From contig OU015540.1 in the NCBI GenBank assembly GCA_907165065.1, positions 6,184,001 to 6,248,000 on the forward strand: DNA of 64,000 nucleotides, given 5' to 3'. This stretch comes from Caprimulgus europaeus (Eukaryota; Chordata; Aves; Caprimulgiformes; Caprimulgidae). The notes under the pieces were generated by a model. The model was not told the DNA's origin. It did not search any database and worked only from the letters and a program-made list of their open reading frames with translations. The position numbers were made by a program, and so were the translations under genes. This document shows positions 1 to 11,288 of the stretch, one piece after another (position 1 is the stretch's first letter; each line of letters opens with the position of its first letter).

Positions 1-3000
1 TGGAGGGAAGGAAGAGGCTGTCTTCTCTGGTGGCCAGGCTAGGATGGCAGGAGCAATGTTCCTGGCCCTGTCTGAATCCCACTTTGTGCCTCCTGACCTT
101 TCTGGTTTGCTGCAGGTGACACTGTGCCCGCTAGCAGCGTCCCCGCCTTCCCAGAGAAATCCCAGCTGGGGGGTCTGTGGCTCTCAAAATCACAGATGGG
201 GTTTCAGCCCTCTGGTCCCATTGCTGGTGCACAGTGTAGATGTTACAGCTCCTCCACTTCTGCTCTCAACATTTTAAGGTTTCCATAGTCCACAAGACAG
301 TGACCAGTGGCCATCTCAAGGCTGGTGATGGGAAAGCCAACACAAAACACTCTCACCCCTGTCTCATTCCAAGGCCAAAAAGGACGATTCTGGGAGTAAG
401 CTGGTGGAGAGACACATTCACTCCATATTCTTTTCATTTATCTTCTCACAGGTTGTCTCAGATCCCTCTGTTCCAACACGGTCTGGCTGTTGATGTTGCA
501 GCACGAGCACAGATGAACCTTCCCTGGCACAACCACTTTAGTTGGTATTGAGATCCAGCTTGAAGGTCACCAAGCAATCAGACCAACTGATCCTATCAAG
601 GCTCTTCTTCCAACATGGAAAAGAAGGATTTCCCTCTCCCTCAGACCTCCACACCACTTCCTCAGGAGCTCAGGTATGGATTGTGCAGGTTCTTTGTGGA
701 TAATCATGTTGCTGCTCCTCATAGGCGTGCTGCAGGGATGCCAGAGGCACTGGGGTGTTATGGTGATGGGAGCCACACGAGTGCCATTGATGGATTAGTG
801 ATAATGTAAAGATCTCTGTTACAGTAGGCGTCAGTTTGCTAGCGAATATTAAGAGACAGATGTCATATGAGCATCTCTACACTTTGGAGCTGGTGGCAAA
901 CTTCACACCTTCAGCTCTCCTAATAAGACAGTATTTCATCCCACTCAAAATGCTTATTACAGCTAGTCTGATTGGTATTGTAAGATCTCATTATGTAGCT
1001 ATATACTTAATTTTGGATAGATAATAGAAAAATTATCTAGAAGAGTAGCAATTTATTCTTACCGTTTAGGAATAAAACTGTGATTTTAACTTATTCCAGT
1101 TTGTAGAACCCTGAATCAAGTTTTCCAGCAGAGGAACAGATCTCTTTGTGTGTTGCTCTGGAGCATAAAAGATCTTGCTTTATTTTGTGGCCTGCTACAG
1201 ACCTCCATTCACAACCCATGGGAATCTGGAGGCCACGAGGACAGGAGAGGGAAGTGGGTTTGGTGTCTCTGTAGGACTCCTAATGCCTTAATAAACCCAT
1301 AGGGTTTCATGTACTGCTTTCCCATGGTGGCATCAGACAGGGTCAGCAAAAATAGCTGTTCCTGCTGATGTTTGGTGTCAGTCCTAAGAGAAGTCCTCTT
1401 TTCTGTCTCCTTTATACCTCCTGTTCAACCAGACCCACACACAAGGCACCTTCTCCCTCCCTGACACGCATCCATTTATCGGTCCTGCTTTGGGCACTGC
1501 TGTTCAATCTCTGCTTTTCCCACCCCCCTCTGACACATCCCCAGGGATCTCCAGCCGGGGCTCAGCTGCTGCCCATCTCCATATGCACTCCCTCTTCCTC
1601 CAGCCCATTCTGCCTGGTCTTGATGGGAAGGGAGCTGCAATTCCCTGTGCCGCCCCGTCCTCCCGCAAAGCCCTGGTAATCCTGCACCCAGGGGCCGTTT
1701 AGTCCTGTCTGCCTGGTTTGAGGCTCTGCCACTGAAGGGTCCTAATTTGATGTCATGTAGACAGAGAACCAGGAGGCAGGGCAGGGCTCCTGAGGATTTG
1801 GATCTGCTCCTTATTTTATACCCACACAACGAGTGAGCCCTGTAAGACCCTTCCCCTCTGGTCCTCACTTCAGAGGCAAAAAAAGGCTGGGAAAGGATAT
1901 TAGTTAAAACTGAGCACCCATCAGCTGTACTGTTACTCTACATCTGCTTTCCTCCTCCCAACATCCAGTCTTAATGTTTTAATTTTATTGTGTTCATTGC
2001 TGGTCATTATTAAACTGTTGTTTTGGCATAAAGGCTTTGACTTTCTCAATCTGTAATAGGGCAAGCAACCCTGTACTTGGAAAAAAATTAGCTTTAGACC
2101 ATCTGTACCACATATTATCCTATGTACTATGTATTTTTTATCTCCAGTGTCTGGTAAAGCCTTGTTGTGTTTAAGGAGAACATTTGAGGTGCTTGGTTCT
2201 TCAACACAATGCTTAATCCTTCTCCTGTCCACTGCACTCAGCCTTGCATGTGCTGGTGCAGGGCATGGGTAAAGGGGAATCACACCTCTCCATCTGGTTT
2301 TATGTCTGTGTATGGCACCAGTTATCACTGCCTCAGGACTGGGAGATTTGGAGGCTGCACAGCTCACTGCAGCTCACTGTGGGGCAAGGAGTACTGCTGG
2401 TGTCACTTGGGTGCTGGGTGTCACTTGGGTGCTGGGTGTCCCTTCTGCCTGGCCTTCTGACAATGAAGTAACATGCCCTAAATCTTGCTTTTCCAGAAGT
2501 GTCCTTCCCAAGGAAACTCTTAGGTTGTGCTACCAAAAGGGGATACTACAAGGGCTATTTTCTTCTTTCTCCAAGGACCTTACACAAGAAACCTCAGGCT
2601 GGGCAAAATATGCCCACCCCTTACCCTACCTACCATCCTCGTGCTGGGGTAGCAAAAAGGGAAAAACACTGTTTTCCAGGGGTTTTGTCTTGGGTCAGGA
2701 GGGCATAAGGAGGCAAATGCACACCCCTCCCTCACCTGCTGGTTATAGTGGCTGTAGCCATGGGATATGTATAATACAACACACCACCCTGTGATAAACC
2801 ACATTTATCTCAGCTCTGTTCTCACTAATCCACCTCCAGCATCACTTCTCCTAATGGCACAGACCCCCACGTGCTTCAGAGAGTGATCTTTTGAAAGCAA
2901 AACCAAACCAACGACCTGCCACCTGTCTGGGGGTTGGGTTCCCCCCCTAGAAATAGGCACTTGTTGCCCCAGTTCGTTCCTCTGCCCACAGCCCAGCACA

Positions 3001-3780
3001 CATACTGCCCAGTCTTGTGCCTCCCTCCCCAGCCCTGCCACACTGGGGAGTCCACCTCCCACGTGCCCACAGCACTCAGACCTGCAGATTTACACCTCCA
3101 GCCCTTTCCATGGAGTTCTCCCAGATTTATAAGAGGGTAGGATTTGACCTGCAGAGATTAACAATGGTTGTTAACCTTGAGTGTGATCGAATTAGGCTGG
3201 AGCACAAACTGGCTGTTGTATCAGGAGCTAAATTGCAACCTGCCTAGAAAATAACATGCATTCTCTTCTCTTGCATTAACATATTTTTTTCCAACGAGTT
3301 GGGATACATTCTGGCTGTGTCTGTGCTGGGGAGGGATCAGCAGGATAACAGGAGTTTCTGACCCAGATGGGCTCCATCCTTTTCTATTATCTAGCTGGTG
3401 CCAGAGAAGCTTTTAACTGAGAACAAATGTTTTTAGGTCCTCTCCATGCTGCTGCTCTTCAAATATGTTTGAAAGTATTTTCCCCAATGCCTGGTGTGTT
3501 TGTAACATGTTTTAACTTCCATGTGACTAAGTGCCCAGCTCTTGCAGGTCTGTAGCACAGCATCTCATTTGCCTGGCTGAAAATCAAATCTATGTGTGCG
3601 TTTGCATACTGGAGCTGGGCTACAGCCCTGCCAGCCAGCTCGCTCATTCCCAGTGTAGACAGGTCCTTAGTGTGTCTCTTTCCAGACAAGAAAGCCCTTG
3701 TGGTTGAGGCACTAAAATAACAAATGTCTCTTCATGCCTTGAGTAACATGGGCCATGGGTGGGCACAGCCTGGCTTTTAA
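1..3780. other. Intergenic sequence, no gene seen
   Basis: No supportable gene. The stretch is mixed-composition vertebrate DNA: pyrimidine-rich text at about 1380-1700, an AT-rich part at about 820-1110, and a small tandem duplication near 2400. Open frames here are at most 160 codons, overlap each other in several frames on both strands, and show no domain, signal peptide or repeated structure. Nothing else stands out apart from the duplication listed separately. Confidence 0.6.
2401..2436. repeat. Two-copy 18-bp tandem duplication
   Basis: The unit TGTCACTTGGGTGCTGGG occurs twice head to tail with no mismatch (2401-2418 and 2419-2436) and is followed by a decayed partial copy starting TGTCCC. 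Just upstream, the 10-mer AGCTCACTGC/T is also doubled at 2361-2380. Two exact copies suggest a recent replication-slippage event. No function is implied. Confidence 0.85.
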
Positions 3781-3829
3781 AGGGTTAAGGAGGCTCTGTC
3801 CTTGGTGACATGCAATTTATGATCTTGTG

Positions 3830-4520
3830 AATCCTTTTTTAATTATTTTGCTGTGACAGAGGTGGAAATATCCAACTTCAAACGACTGGCTTTATTGATA
3901 TGCTGCTATTTGTGCCTCTGTGGAGGAACAATCCCATAAAAGCAATAAATTAGAAAAACCCCCTTTTCTCATCAGAGAGAGAGATTCTTTCTGGCTGGGA
4001 GCGAGAGACCTGGTGCAAAGGCATTTCAGCTCCACGAAGGGGCTCCCTGTGATCTGTGGTGAAAACCCCTTTCTTACCAACCGGGCACACTTACGGTGCA
4101 CCCACCTACTCAGCTGCATGTTCCTCTCCGAGCCAGGCCAGGCTCATTGCACAGGGCTGGAGTTTGGGAACAGAGGAGGAATTTTTGTCTACATTCACAG
4201 ACGTTGGCTTAACAGCTGTAAAGCGTTTATGGCTTTGTGGCTGTTTGTATTGGTTAGTTATTTACCATATTTGTACAGAGAGGATGATCAGAAAGCACAT
4301 TTTAGGACAGAAAAAGGGATTTTAAAGTACAATTAACTAATGTTGTTGGAGATGAGCTGGTTGAGGCCAAAATGGCAGTGTTTATTTGCAGACACGAATG
4401 ACCGGTTTTCACCACAGGGAACGTAACAAAATCCATCTCATGAATCCAGATGAGAGCAAATATGACATTGTATATTTTTTTTTTGAGTGTAAATAGTTAC
4501 CCGTAACAAAGATGTTCAGG
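3830..4520. promoter_or_regulatory. Candidate conserved non-coding element(s)
   Basis: AT-rich, non-repetitive text with TTTAATTATTTTG near 3837, AGCAATAAATTAG near 3941 and CAATTAACTAATG near 4330, which are homeodomain-type AT cores in a sequence that is otherwise not low complexity. A 10-base T run lies near 4476-4485. No ORF of note: the 138-codon frame at 3920-4336 has no recognisable domain. The call rests on appearance only. Conservation has not been tested, so ordinary intergenic DNA remains possible. Confidence 0.3.
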
Positions 4521-4539
4521 CCTGGCCACAGGAGTACCC

Positions 4540-7010
4540 AGGCGCAGCCGTACCAACACCAGCAGTTATGAAATTATTTGTGCTTCCAGCTGCATTTGGC
4601 AGGTGCTGGAGCTGAGCTGGGTTCTGCCAGCGTGTGTGGAGTGAGCATCACAGAGGATCTGACCCATTTAAGGCACGTGAACAAGCCTGTTCTCCTCTCT
4701 TTAGACAGGCACAGTCACATGTAGAGCAAAAGATAGATGGAGACAGACCCTGTTGCCCCAGGGACACCCACTGACCTGACCACAAGAGCCCCTGCAAGCA
4801 AAAAAGCTGCTCAGCCTTGCAGAGAGACTGCAGTGGGGTCTCAGTCCTGTGGCTGTTCCATTAACAACCCACCCACGTGAACAATGACTGAGCTTCTTGG
4901 CTGCTTCCTTTTGCCATATGTGTTACCTGGTCTGAGATGCTCCGAGGTGCTCATGAAACTGGGATCAAACACACCTGTATATCACAGGGATGGGTGGTAA
5001 GTTCCAGTTCTGGACTTTCATGCCAATGTAGTAGTGTGGATGGTGCAGTAATAGCAAAGAAGTGATGATGGATGTGCTTGCACTGTACTCATGGTGAAAA
5101 ATCATGTAGATTATCCAAAGTCTTTGATGTATACAAGTCCTGAGGAGGGTGATAGGTCTGGAAGATGAAGTCCTCTTGGATTCAGCACAATGCTCTGGCT
5201 CCTCTTCATCAGTGCAGCCCAGCCCAGCCCCTGGAAACCACCCTCAGAGTGGAAGAGGTTTTGTCTCTGTGTTGGTACAGACCTCATGGATCAAGTGAGG
5301 CTGTCAGTCAAGGCCAACGACAAAAATACTGTAAGTCAACGCCACAGAGGAATTGCAAACTTTGGGAAAAATTGATTCCATGCTCATCCTCTCCAAAAGC
5401 CCCTGTCTATAACTGCAGCTACATTCTCCTCAGTACCAGTCCTAAAAGGGTAGGGAGACTTCACCAGGGCTGAGCTCACACATGTCTAACACAGGTCAAG
5501 CACCAGCCCCAAGTCTCATCTTTACCAAAGGTGAGACAGCAGTATATCTTCAGCTGGAACCTGACATTTGCTTTTGTTAAGAGGATCTGTGAAATATCTG
5601 CTGTTCTTGTACCAGTGGAAATTTTTATTGTACCTAAGACCTCCACCCATTTCAGAGGCTGTCCTTTGCTAATTACTTTTGCTGGCAGTCAACCTGTTCC
5701 AGGTTTGAACTGATGACCTCAAGGTAAAATTACTCCAAATGCCATTGTTATCCCTTGGAAGCATCCAAAAAGCAGAAGGTACCACCTGACTCTCTTTGGC
5801 ACCCTGGCATAAACCAGGAATGCCTTCACTGAAGTCCCAGGCACTTCACACGCTCTAGAGGTAGTTCAAGAGAAAGATGATTTAGTCTCTGAGTATTTAC
5901 CTGCCGTTGATCTAATCCTGAACTGCTGCAGTAAATGGGATATTGCTTTTGACTTACACAGATGCTGGATCAAGTCTACAGCGATTAACATTCAACACCT
6001 GTGCTTCAATCATGCTACTTTTCTGTAGTAATAGAATTTATACTGAAACTTCTTCTCCTTCAGTCACTGATCTTCAGGCTTATCTGCTTTAGCCTGGTGT
6101 AAATCCAGGGTAACCCTGTTCTTATTGGAGTTATTCCTGATCAGCACTGGTTTAAATGAAATCTGAATATGACCCACAGATTACATCATTTCATGGCCCT
6201 GTAAAGATCAGAGCTCTAGCCCAAGTTGACTAGTATTGATTGCCTTATCTATGCCAACAAGAACAAACAAAGCAACATGGCTGACACACTATTGCAGTTT
6301 AATTCCTTGACATGGTAAAATCTATTGTGCAGCAGAGTCTTCAACATTCTCTGTTTGTAGGCATTGTTTTTGTGGGGGTGGGAACCAGCTACCTACGTGC
6401 TGGCCCATCCTCAAATTTTCTCCTCCAAATCCATAAAACTTCCAGGCTTGGCATGTGCAGCACTGGGAGAGATCAATTGGAGCCAGTTTGAGGGATGGAG
6501 AACATTTCCCATCCAGGGAGAGAGAGACCAGGCAGGAAAACAATCCTGGCCTAGGGAAACTGTATCTGCTGACAGACACAGTTGGTCATCCATGTGGACA
6601 GCCCATCTTCTAGATGGGAGGATTTTCCCACGACACCCAGAAAACTCCATTCATGATCTGCAGCTCAACGTTACCCCAGGTTCACACCCCACCAGAACAG
6701 ATGCCTTCAGGTTGAACTGGGCATCCAGCACTGGGGTGCTTGCCAGGCTGGCTTTTCAGAGCCCGTTTCCACCACCACCTTGCCACGCCCATGGGAAAGA
6801 TGAAGCACCACCCGTGATGAACAGCATGGAACTGAAACCAGTGCACCACTGCACAACTGGAGCAAACTGGACCCTTGTCCAAAGCAGTCTTTAACTGTTG
6901 CTTGGTCACATCTTGAAGGTCACCAGTGAGGCCAGGCAAGGACAAACCAGTGTCTGCCACCTCACTGGGCCTCCTGGGCATGTTCACACCTCTGACCTTG
7001 GGACCCCTCA
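4540..7010. other. Intergenic sequence, no gene seen
   Basis: No supportable gene, RNA or repeat. Composition is ordinary. Frames of up to 176 codons (6364-6894, plus strand) are overlapped by equally open frames on the other strand, and none resembles a known protein. A short CAGCCC reiteration lies at about 5214-5230. Confidence 0.6.
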
Positions 7011-7020
7011 GGAAATCATC

Positions 7021-7034
7021 CCACTAGAGGGCAC
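7021..7034 (+). promoter_or_regulatory. CTCF-like binding motif, plus orientation
   Basis: CCACTAGAGGGCAC fits every position of the commonly used vertebrate CTCF core pattern CCASYAGRKGGCRS. CTCF is the zinc-finger protein that halts cohesin at chromatin loop anchors, and motif direction decides which partner sites it pairs with. This motif points rightward and is followed within about 100 bases by the candidate conserved block at 7135-7510. Motif fit alone does not show occupancy. Confidence 0.5.
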
Positions 7035-7134
7035 TGGGAGTCGATTTTCCATCCCCTCCTCTTAGTTTCTGCTCTTTATTTGAGTTTCTCCTTGCTTAGT
7101 GTTCTCCCCACCTCTCCCTCCTTTTTGCTGGCCA

Positions 7135-7515
7135 GCTCAGACTGTTTAAATTGGAAATTATTTGTATTACTGTCTGTAAATAATAGATGAGGGAGTGAAG
7201 TGGAGTTGGTGTCCCTTCCATAAACTCCTCCTCACTTTAATTAGTGCGAAACAGCCTGGTGAGAATGCGAGCTGCCTTGATGCTGGTAATTAAAATTGAA
7301 ACCACTGAAAAGCTGCTCTATTTTTTATCGGAGCTGCTGTTCGGAGCCGGGAGCCTGCGGACGGCTCTGCAGTAAAGAGTGATAATGAAGGTGTGAATTC
7401 CCGGGGGGAGGAGGGGCAGCTGTAGCGATGGCTGAACTTACACCAGATGAAAATGCAGGAGCAATTAGAGGTGGCTGTGTACAAGCTGGGCATCGGAGAT
7501 TAGTTGGCACCTTGG
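7135..7515. promoter_or_regulatory. Candidate conserved enhancer-like element
   Basis: The block holds TTTAATTAGTGCG (about 7236), GGTAATTAAAATTG (about 7284) and GCAATTAGAG (about 7461), all homeodomain-type cores, interleaved with CpG-containing text near 7340-7420. It has no stop-free frame with protein character and no transposon signature. The mixture of TAATTA cores and modest CpG enrichment in single-copy-looking sequence is typical of deeply conserved developmental enhancers. That is an inference, and no comparison was possible. Confidence 0.4.
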
Positions 7516-7525
7516 GAACATGGCA

Positions 7526-7549
7526 GGGAAGGACAGGGAAGGGGGAGGG
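7526..7549 (+). other. Canonical G-quadruplex motif
   Basis: Four G-tracts of three or more (7526-7528, 7536-7538, 7541-7545, 7547-7549) are separated by loops of 7, 2 and 1 bases. This meets the usual G3+N1-7 pattern on the plus strand. It abuts the T10 run at 7551. Confidence 0.75.
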
Positions 7550-7550
7550 A

Positions 7551-7609
7551 TTTTTTTTTTCCTTTTTGAAAAATTTTAATAACAAAAAAAAAAACCAACA
7601 AAAAAAAAA
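7551..7609. repeat. Poly-T / poly-A self-complementary low-complexity tract
   Basis: A T10 run (7551-7560) is followed by TTTTTGAAAAATTTT and then A11 (7584-7594) and A10-type runs to 7609. The T-rich left half can pair with the A-rich right half, so the tract is hairpin- or cruciform-prone. It does not look like a retrogene tail, because A and T runs flank each other and no target-site duplication is evident. Confidence 0.8.
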
Positions 7610-9324
7610 GGATGGAGGAAATGGTTGGTAACTTAACATAAAGACAAACATGTGCAGTGTTCCTGCCTGGCTCTGCTGGCCTGCCCGAACGAGAGGTGGG
7701 AGGGGTGGTGGAAGTATGGAGCGTGTGGGGTGGGAGACAACAGGGTCCCTGGTACTGGGGGACAGCAGTGTTGGCCATGCTGGGGTTTTTGGCAGCTCCT
7801 CAGATGCCCTTGCAGCAAAGGCACAGGCTCGTCACAGCCCCTGGGTGTGCTGCTCCTGAACGTGGACTCCGTAAATTTCTGCATGTGTCCTCGCTCCTGC
7901 CCATGGGACTGATCCAAAGCTAACTGGTGTCCATCCAGTTCCTCTCATCTTCAATTAGGCTTTGGACCAGACCCCATCCCTGAAAAATATTAACTGTTAG
8001 CTTAGGAATGCAAAAACGATGGCAGCGGTGATGGGAGATGGAAGAGCACAGGCAGAGGCCTTTGTTATTGCTAGCCAAGGAGGAGTTTGGGAAGAGCTGC
8101 TCTAAGTAATCAGATGTTGTTATTAATTGCTTCCTGCCCTGGCGCATTCATCCTAGTGTGGGCTCCACCAAACAGCTGATAGTCTCTGCTCAGCAGCAGA
8201 AAAAATGTCAGATAATATCATGTACTCAGTCAGAGCTGCGAGCCTGCAAAATCTTCTTCTGGCTGCAGCACCTTGCAAGGAAAACAGTCACTGTGGAAAA
8301 AAGCACGTGAGACAGCGGGGCTTTGCAATGAGAGGAGCTTCTCCATCCTCTGGAGCTTTCTGGGACCTGATGAGCACCTCCACGCAAAGGGCAACCTGTT
8401 CCACCCCAGCTCCTTAATCACCCAGATGCTGGGGAACACCTAAGGGTGCCAAATTGTCTGAATTTAGATTGAAGAGAAGTTTTGTAGAAAGAAAGTTAAA
8501 GAGGCTGTAAATAACCTACATCAAATCAGTTGTGCTTTCAGAGGGTTGTTTGTTGGGTGCTCCTTGGATTATGAGTTCCTTCCAGAGGCTGGAGCTCCAT
8601 GGAAACTTGTAGTGCCATTACTGTTGTGAACTGGGGTTTTGAAGTAGGAGAGGCTCAGACTTTGTGTAGAAAGTTTTGATATTGGGACAAAAAGACAAAA
8701 TTTACAAACTGACTATGAAAGGAACAGGTTTAATATCTCCTGTAATATCACGATCTCGGAAGACATTTGGAATAGCCTGTGCATTAGTGTTCTTATGCAC
8801 TAAAAAAATGAAAACCAATTGCTTCATTTGAAATGTACACTTGGACCTTACCAGAATGAAGGATTCTGATCAACTTTCATTTAAAAATTAGTCACATTGA
8901 TGGATTCCTATCAAACTCTGTGTCTTGATGGAGTTTGCATTTTCTGGTGAAAAGCTGCTCAGGTCTGGTGTCTTTTCATTACCATTGACTCACAGTAACA
9001 ACATGTTATTACACTTGAAATTTATCACCTGATCTCTTGATGGAAGTTTCTGAGGGAAGATCGAGGGCAAAGGAAGGAGAGCTGAGATACTCATGGGAGG
9101 TGCTTTGGTGATTTTGTTTGTTTTTAGCTAATATGATATTCTCAGGAGTACGCTGATCCAGGTATAATCGACTGTCCACAATGCCGACTAGTGCCTTAGC
9201 ATATTAGTGAGATCTCAGTGATTCATATTTATTTCCTCTGTCTTCTCTGCCTGTGAGTTTCTAAGGTTTCCCAATGACTTCATTTGTAAAGTATACGCAT
9301 CCCTTGGAGAGACTTTGCTAAGCT

Positions 9325-9365
9325 CTCCAGAGTTTAGAAACTCTGACAATTTATAAACCCTGGAG
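9325..9365. repeat. Nested inverted repeats
   Basis: CAGAGTTT and AAACTCTG (9328-9335 and 9338-9345) form an 8-bp perfect inverted repeat with a 2-base spacer. An outer pair, CTCCAG (9325-9330) and CTGGAG (9360-9365), overlaps it. The two pairings compete for the same bases. Short inverted repeats like this occur by chance in long windows. Confidence 0.6.
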
Positions 9366-11263
9366 ATGGGCAAGTTTAGCTTCATGTGGAGCTTAGAGAC
9401 TCTGAAGAATTGTATTTTCACTTGTTTTCAGTTTGTTGTAATGAGGCTGGTTTATTTTATTATAAACCAGGCAGGCCTTACAGCTGGATTAAGCATTTGT
9501 TCACTAGTGTATACTTTGTTCAACATTATTTTCTCCATTAATAGGATGTCTTTTCTCACCTATTATGCATAATACAAAAATGTGATTGAGCAGATTTCAA
9601 AACTCAGAGGGTGTAAGTCTACAGGACATGGTTGTTTATCAACTTGTTTCACACACTGGTCAGTGGCTATTGCTATTTAAACCAAAAAGAAGGAAGAACA
9701 GATTTTTTTTATCCGAGCCATCTTGTGTGCAAATATTTAGGACTCCCAATGTGTCTTGATGCTTTTCCAAATAGCTTTTTCAAGACAACTGAGCTCTCAA
9801 TATGTTAGAAGGAAAAAAATAACTCTTTAGAAATGTTTGTTTCCTTTACTGAAAGTTAGGAAATTCCCAGGGTGAAAAAAAATCCTTATTAGGATAGAAC
9901 TAAGTTAGAAGATAAATTGAAATCCTCTGATTGAAAGTAATGTTATTAAAAAGTTTTAATTATTGAGAAGAAAATATAGGAAAGACACTCAGAGCTAACA
10001 TAAAAATGATTGGAAACTGGTAATTAAAACAAAATGCTTGAAAATCAAGCATCACAAAATATGAAAATGCAAACTTGGCTCTGATTCATTATGACACTTA
10101 AAATCTGAGATTGTTATTAAAGTTGTGGGTGGTTGATTTGAATTCTGCAGGTCTATGTTGATGCTGAAAGTTGGGCAAATGCTGCAGCCCTTTGCTGACC
10201 AAGGCCATCAGATTTCAGATCCTCTCCTTATTCTTCCCTTTCCCATCTCTCACCATGTCCCATTTAGATATCTACTCTAAAGCAAAAGTTCTGGCTCTTT
10301 CAGAGAGTGTCTGGATGCTCCATTCCCTCATTGTTTTTAAAGCTCACCAGTTCCACCTTTTCAGCTATTTAAGGCTTTATTTTGCAATCCCAATACAATT
10401 ACTTTAAGTGAAGACCTGTGTTTCTCTGTAGAGCACCAAAGATTGCTTTCCTCGAGGGACAGCCTGTAGATTTCTACACAGACTTCTCCAGAACATCCTT
10501 GGGATCTCCCAGGACCGGGTCTGCATTTCCTCAGGAACCCTTCATCAGGCAGCTGGCATCAGACAGTCGGTTCCTGTGGTCAGTGAGCTGGTTTGGGAGT
10601 CTGCAACACCAAAACGTAATAAGGAGCCCTGCAGCAGGTAGGAAGTATCACCATGCTTCTGTTGACATTTTTTGCACCAGGAAAGCCACCACCACTCTGA
10701 TAGTCATAGCCAGACAAGACCCACCCAGCCCCCATTTCCTATTAACATGATGGGTTTTTTTAAATCATTACATTTCCTACATTTTCAGAGCAGTGAATAT
10801 CACCTTGTTGTCATCCTTTGATGGAAAGGCTGCCTTGTCCCTCTCAGGGACATCTAGGAGAAACATCTCTAGCCCCACACAGGACAGCCATGGTTCCTTG
10901 AGACCCTCTTTGCCTACAGTGCTCTTTCCCAGGAGAGACTAAGAGAGAGCAACCTTAGACTTGGAAGAAGGTAATTTGAATTGGATGTGAAGTTGTTACT
11001 AATTTAATGTTTATCCAATAACAAGGACTTTGCAAAACCCCTTACCTTTTCATGAGCCTCAGGTAACACTGTCAATTCATAATTGCTATGATCCCTTTAT
11101 CCTGTGGTTTAATAAATAATTTACCTAAATTATTAAAATGAAAATTTCAACATTATTAAAAATTAACCAGGTTAAATGAGCAAACAGTAAATAGTGCTGG
11201 GCTTGTCCTGCGTGACAGGAGTCCACAGCTTTTATTGTCTTTTTCCCAGGCGCAGAGGGGACG

Positions 11264-11288
11264 TTTCTCCCTCCCCCTCTCCCTCCCT
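11264..11288 (-). other. Pyrimidine tract, minus-strand G-quadruplex motif
   Basis: On the plus strand C-tracts at 11269-11271, 11273-11277, 11281-11283 and 11285-11287 are separated by 1, 3 and 1 bases. The minus strand therefore fits the canonical G-quadruplex pattern, and the plus strand could form an i-motif. No promoter context was seen. Confidence 0.7.
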
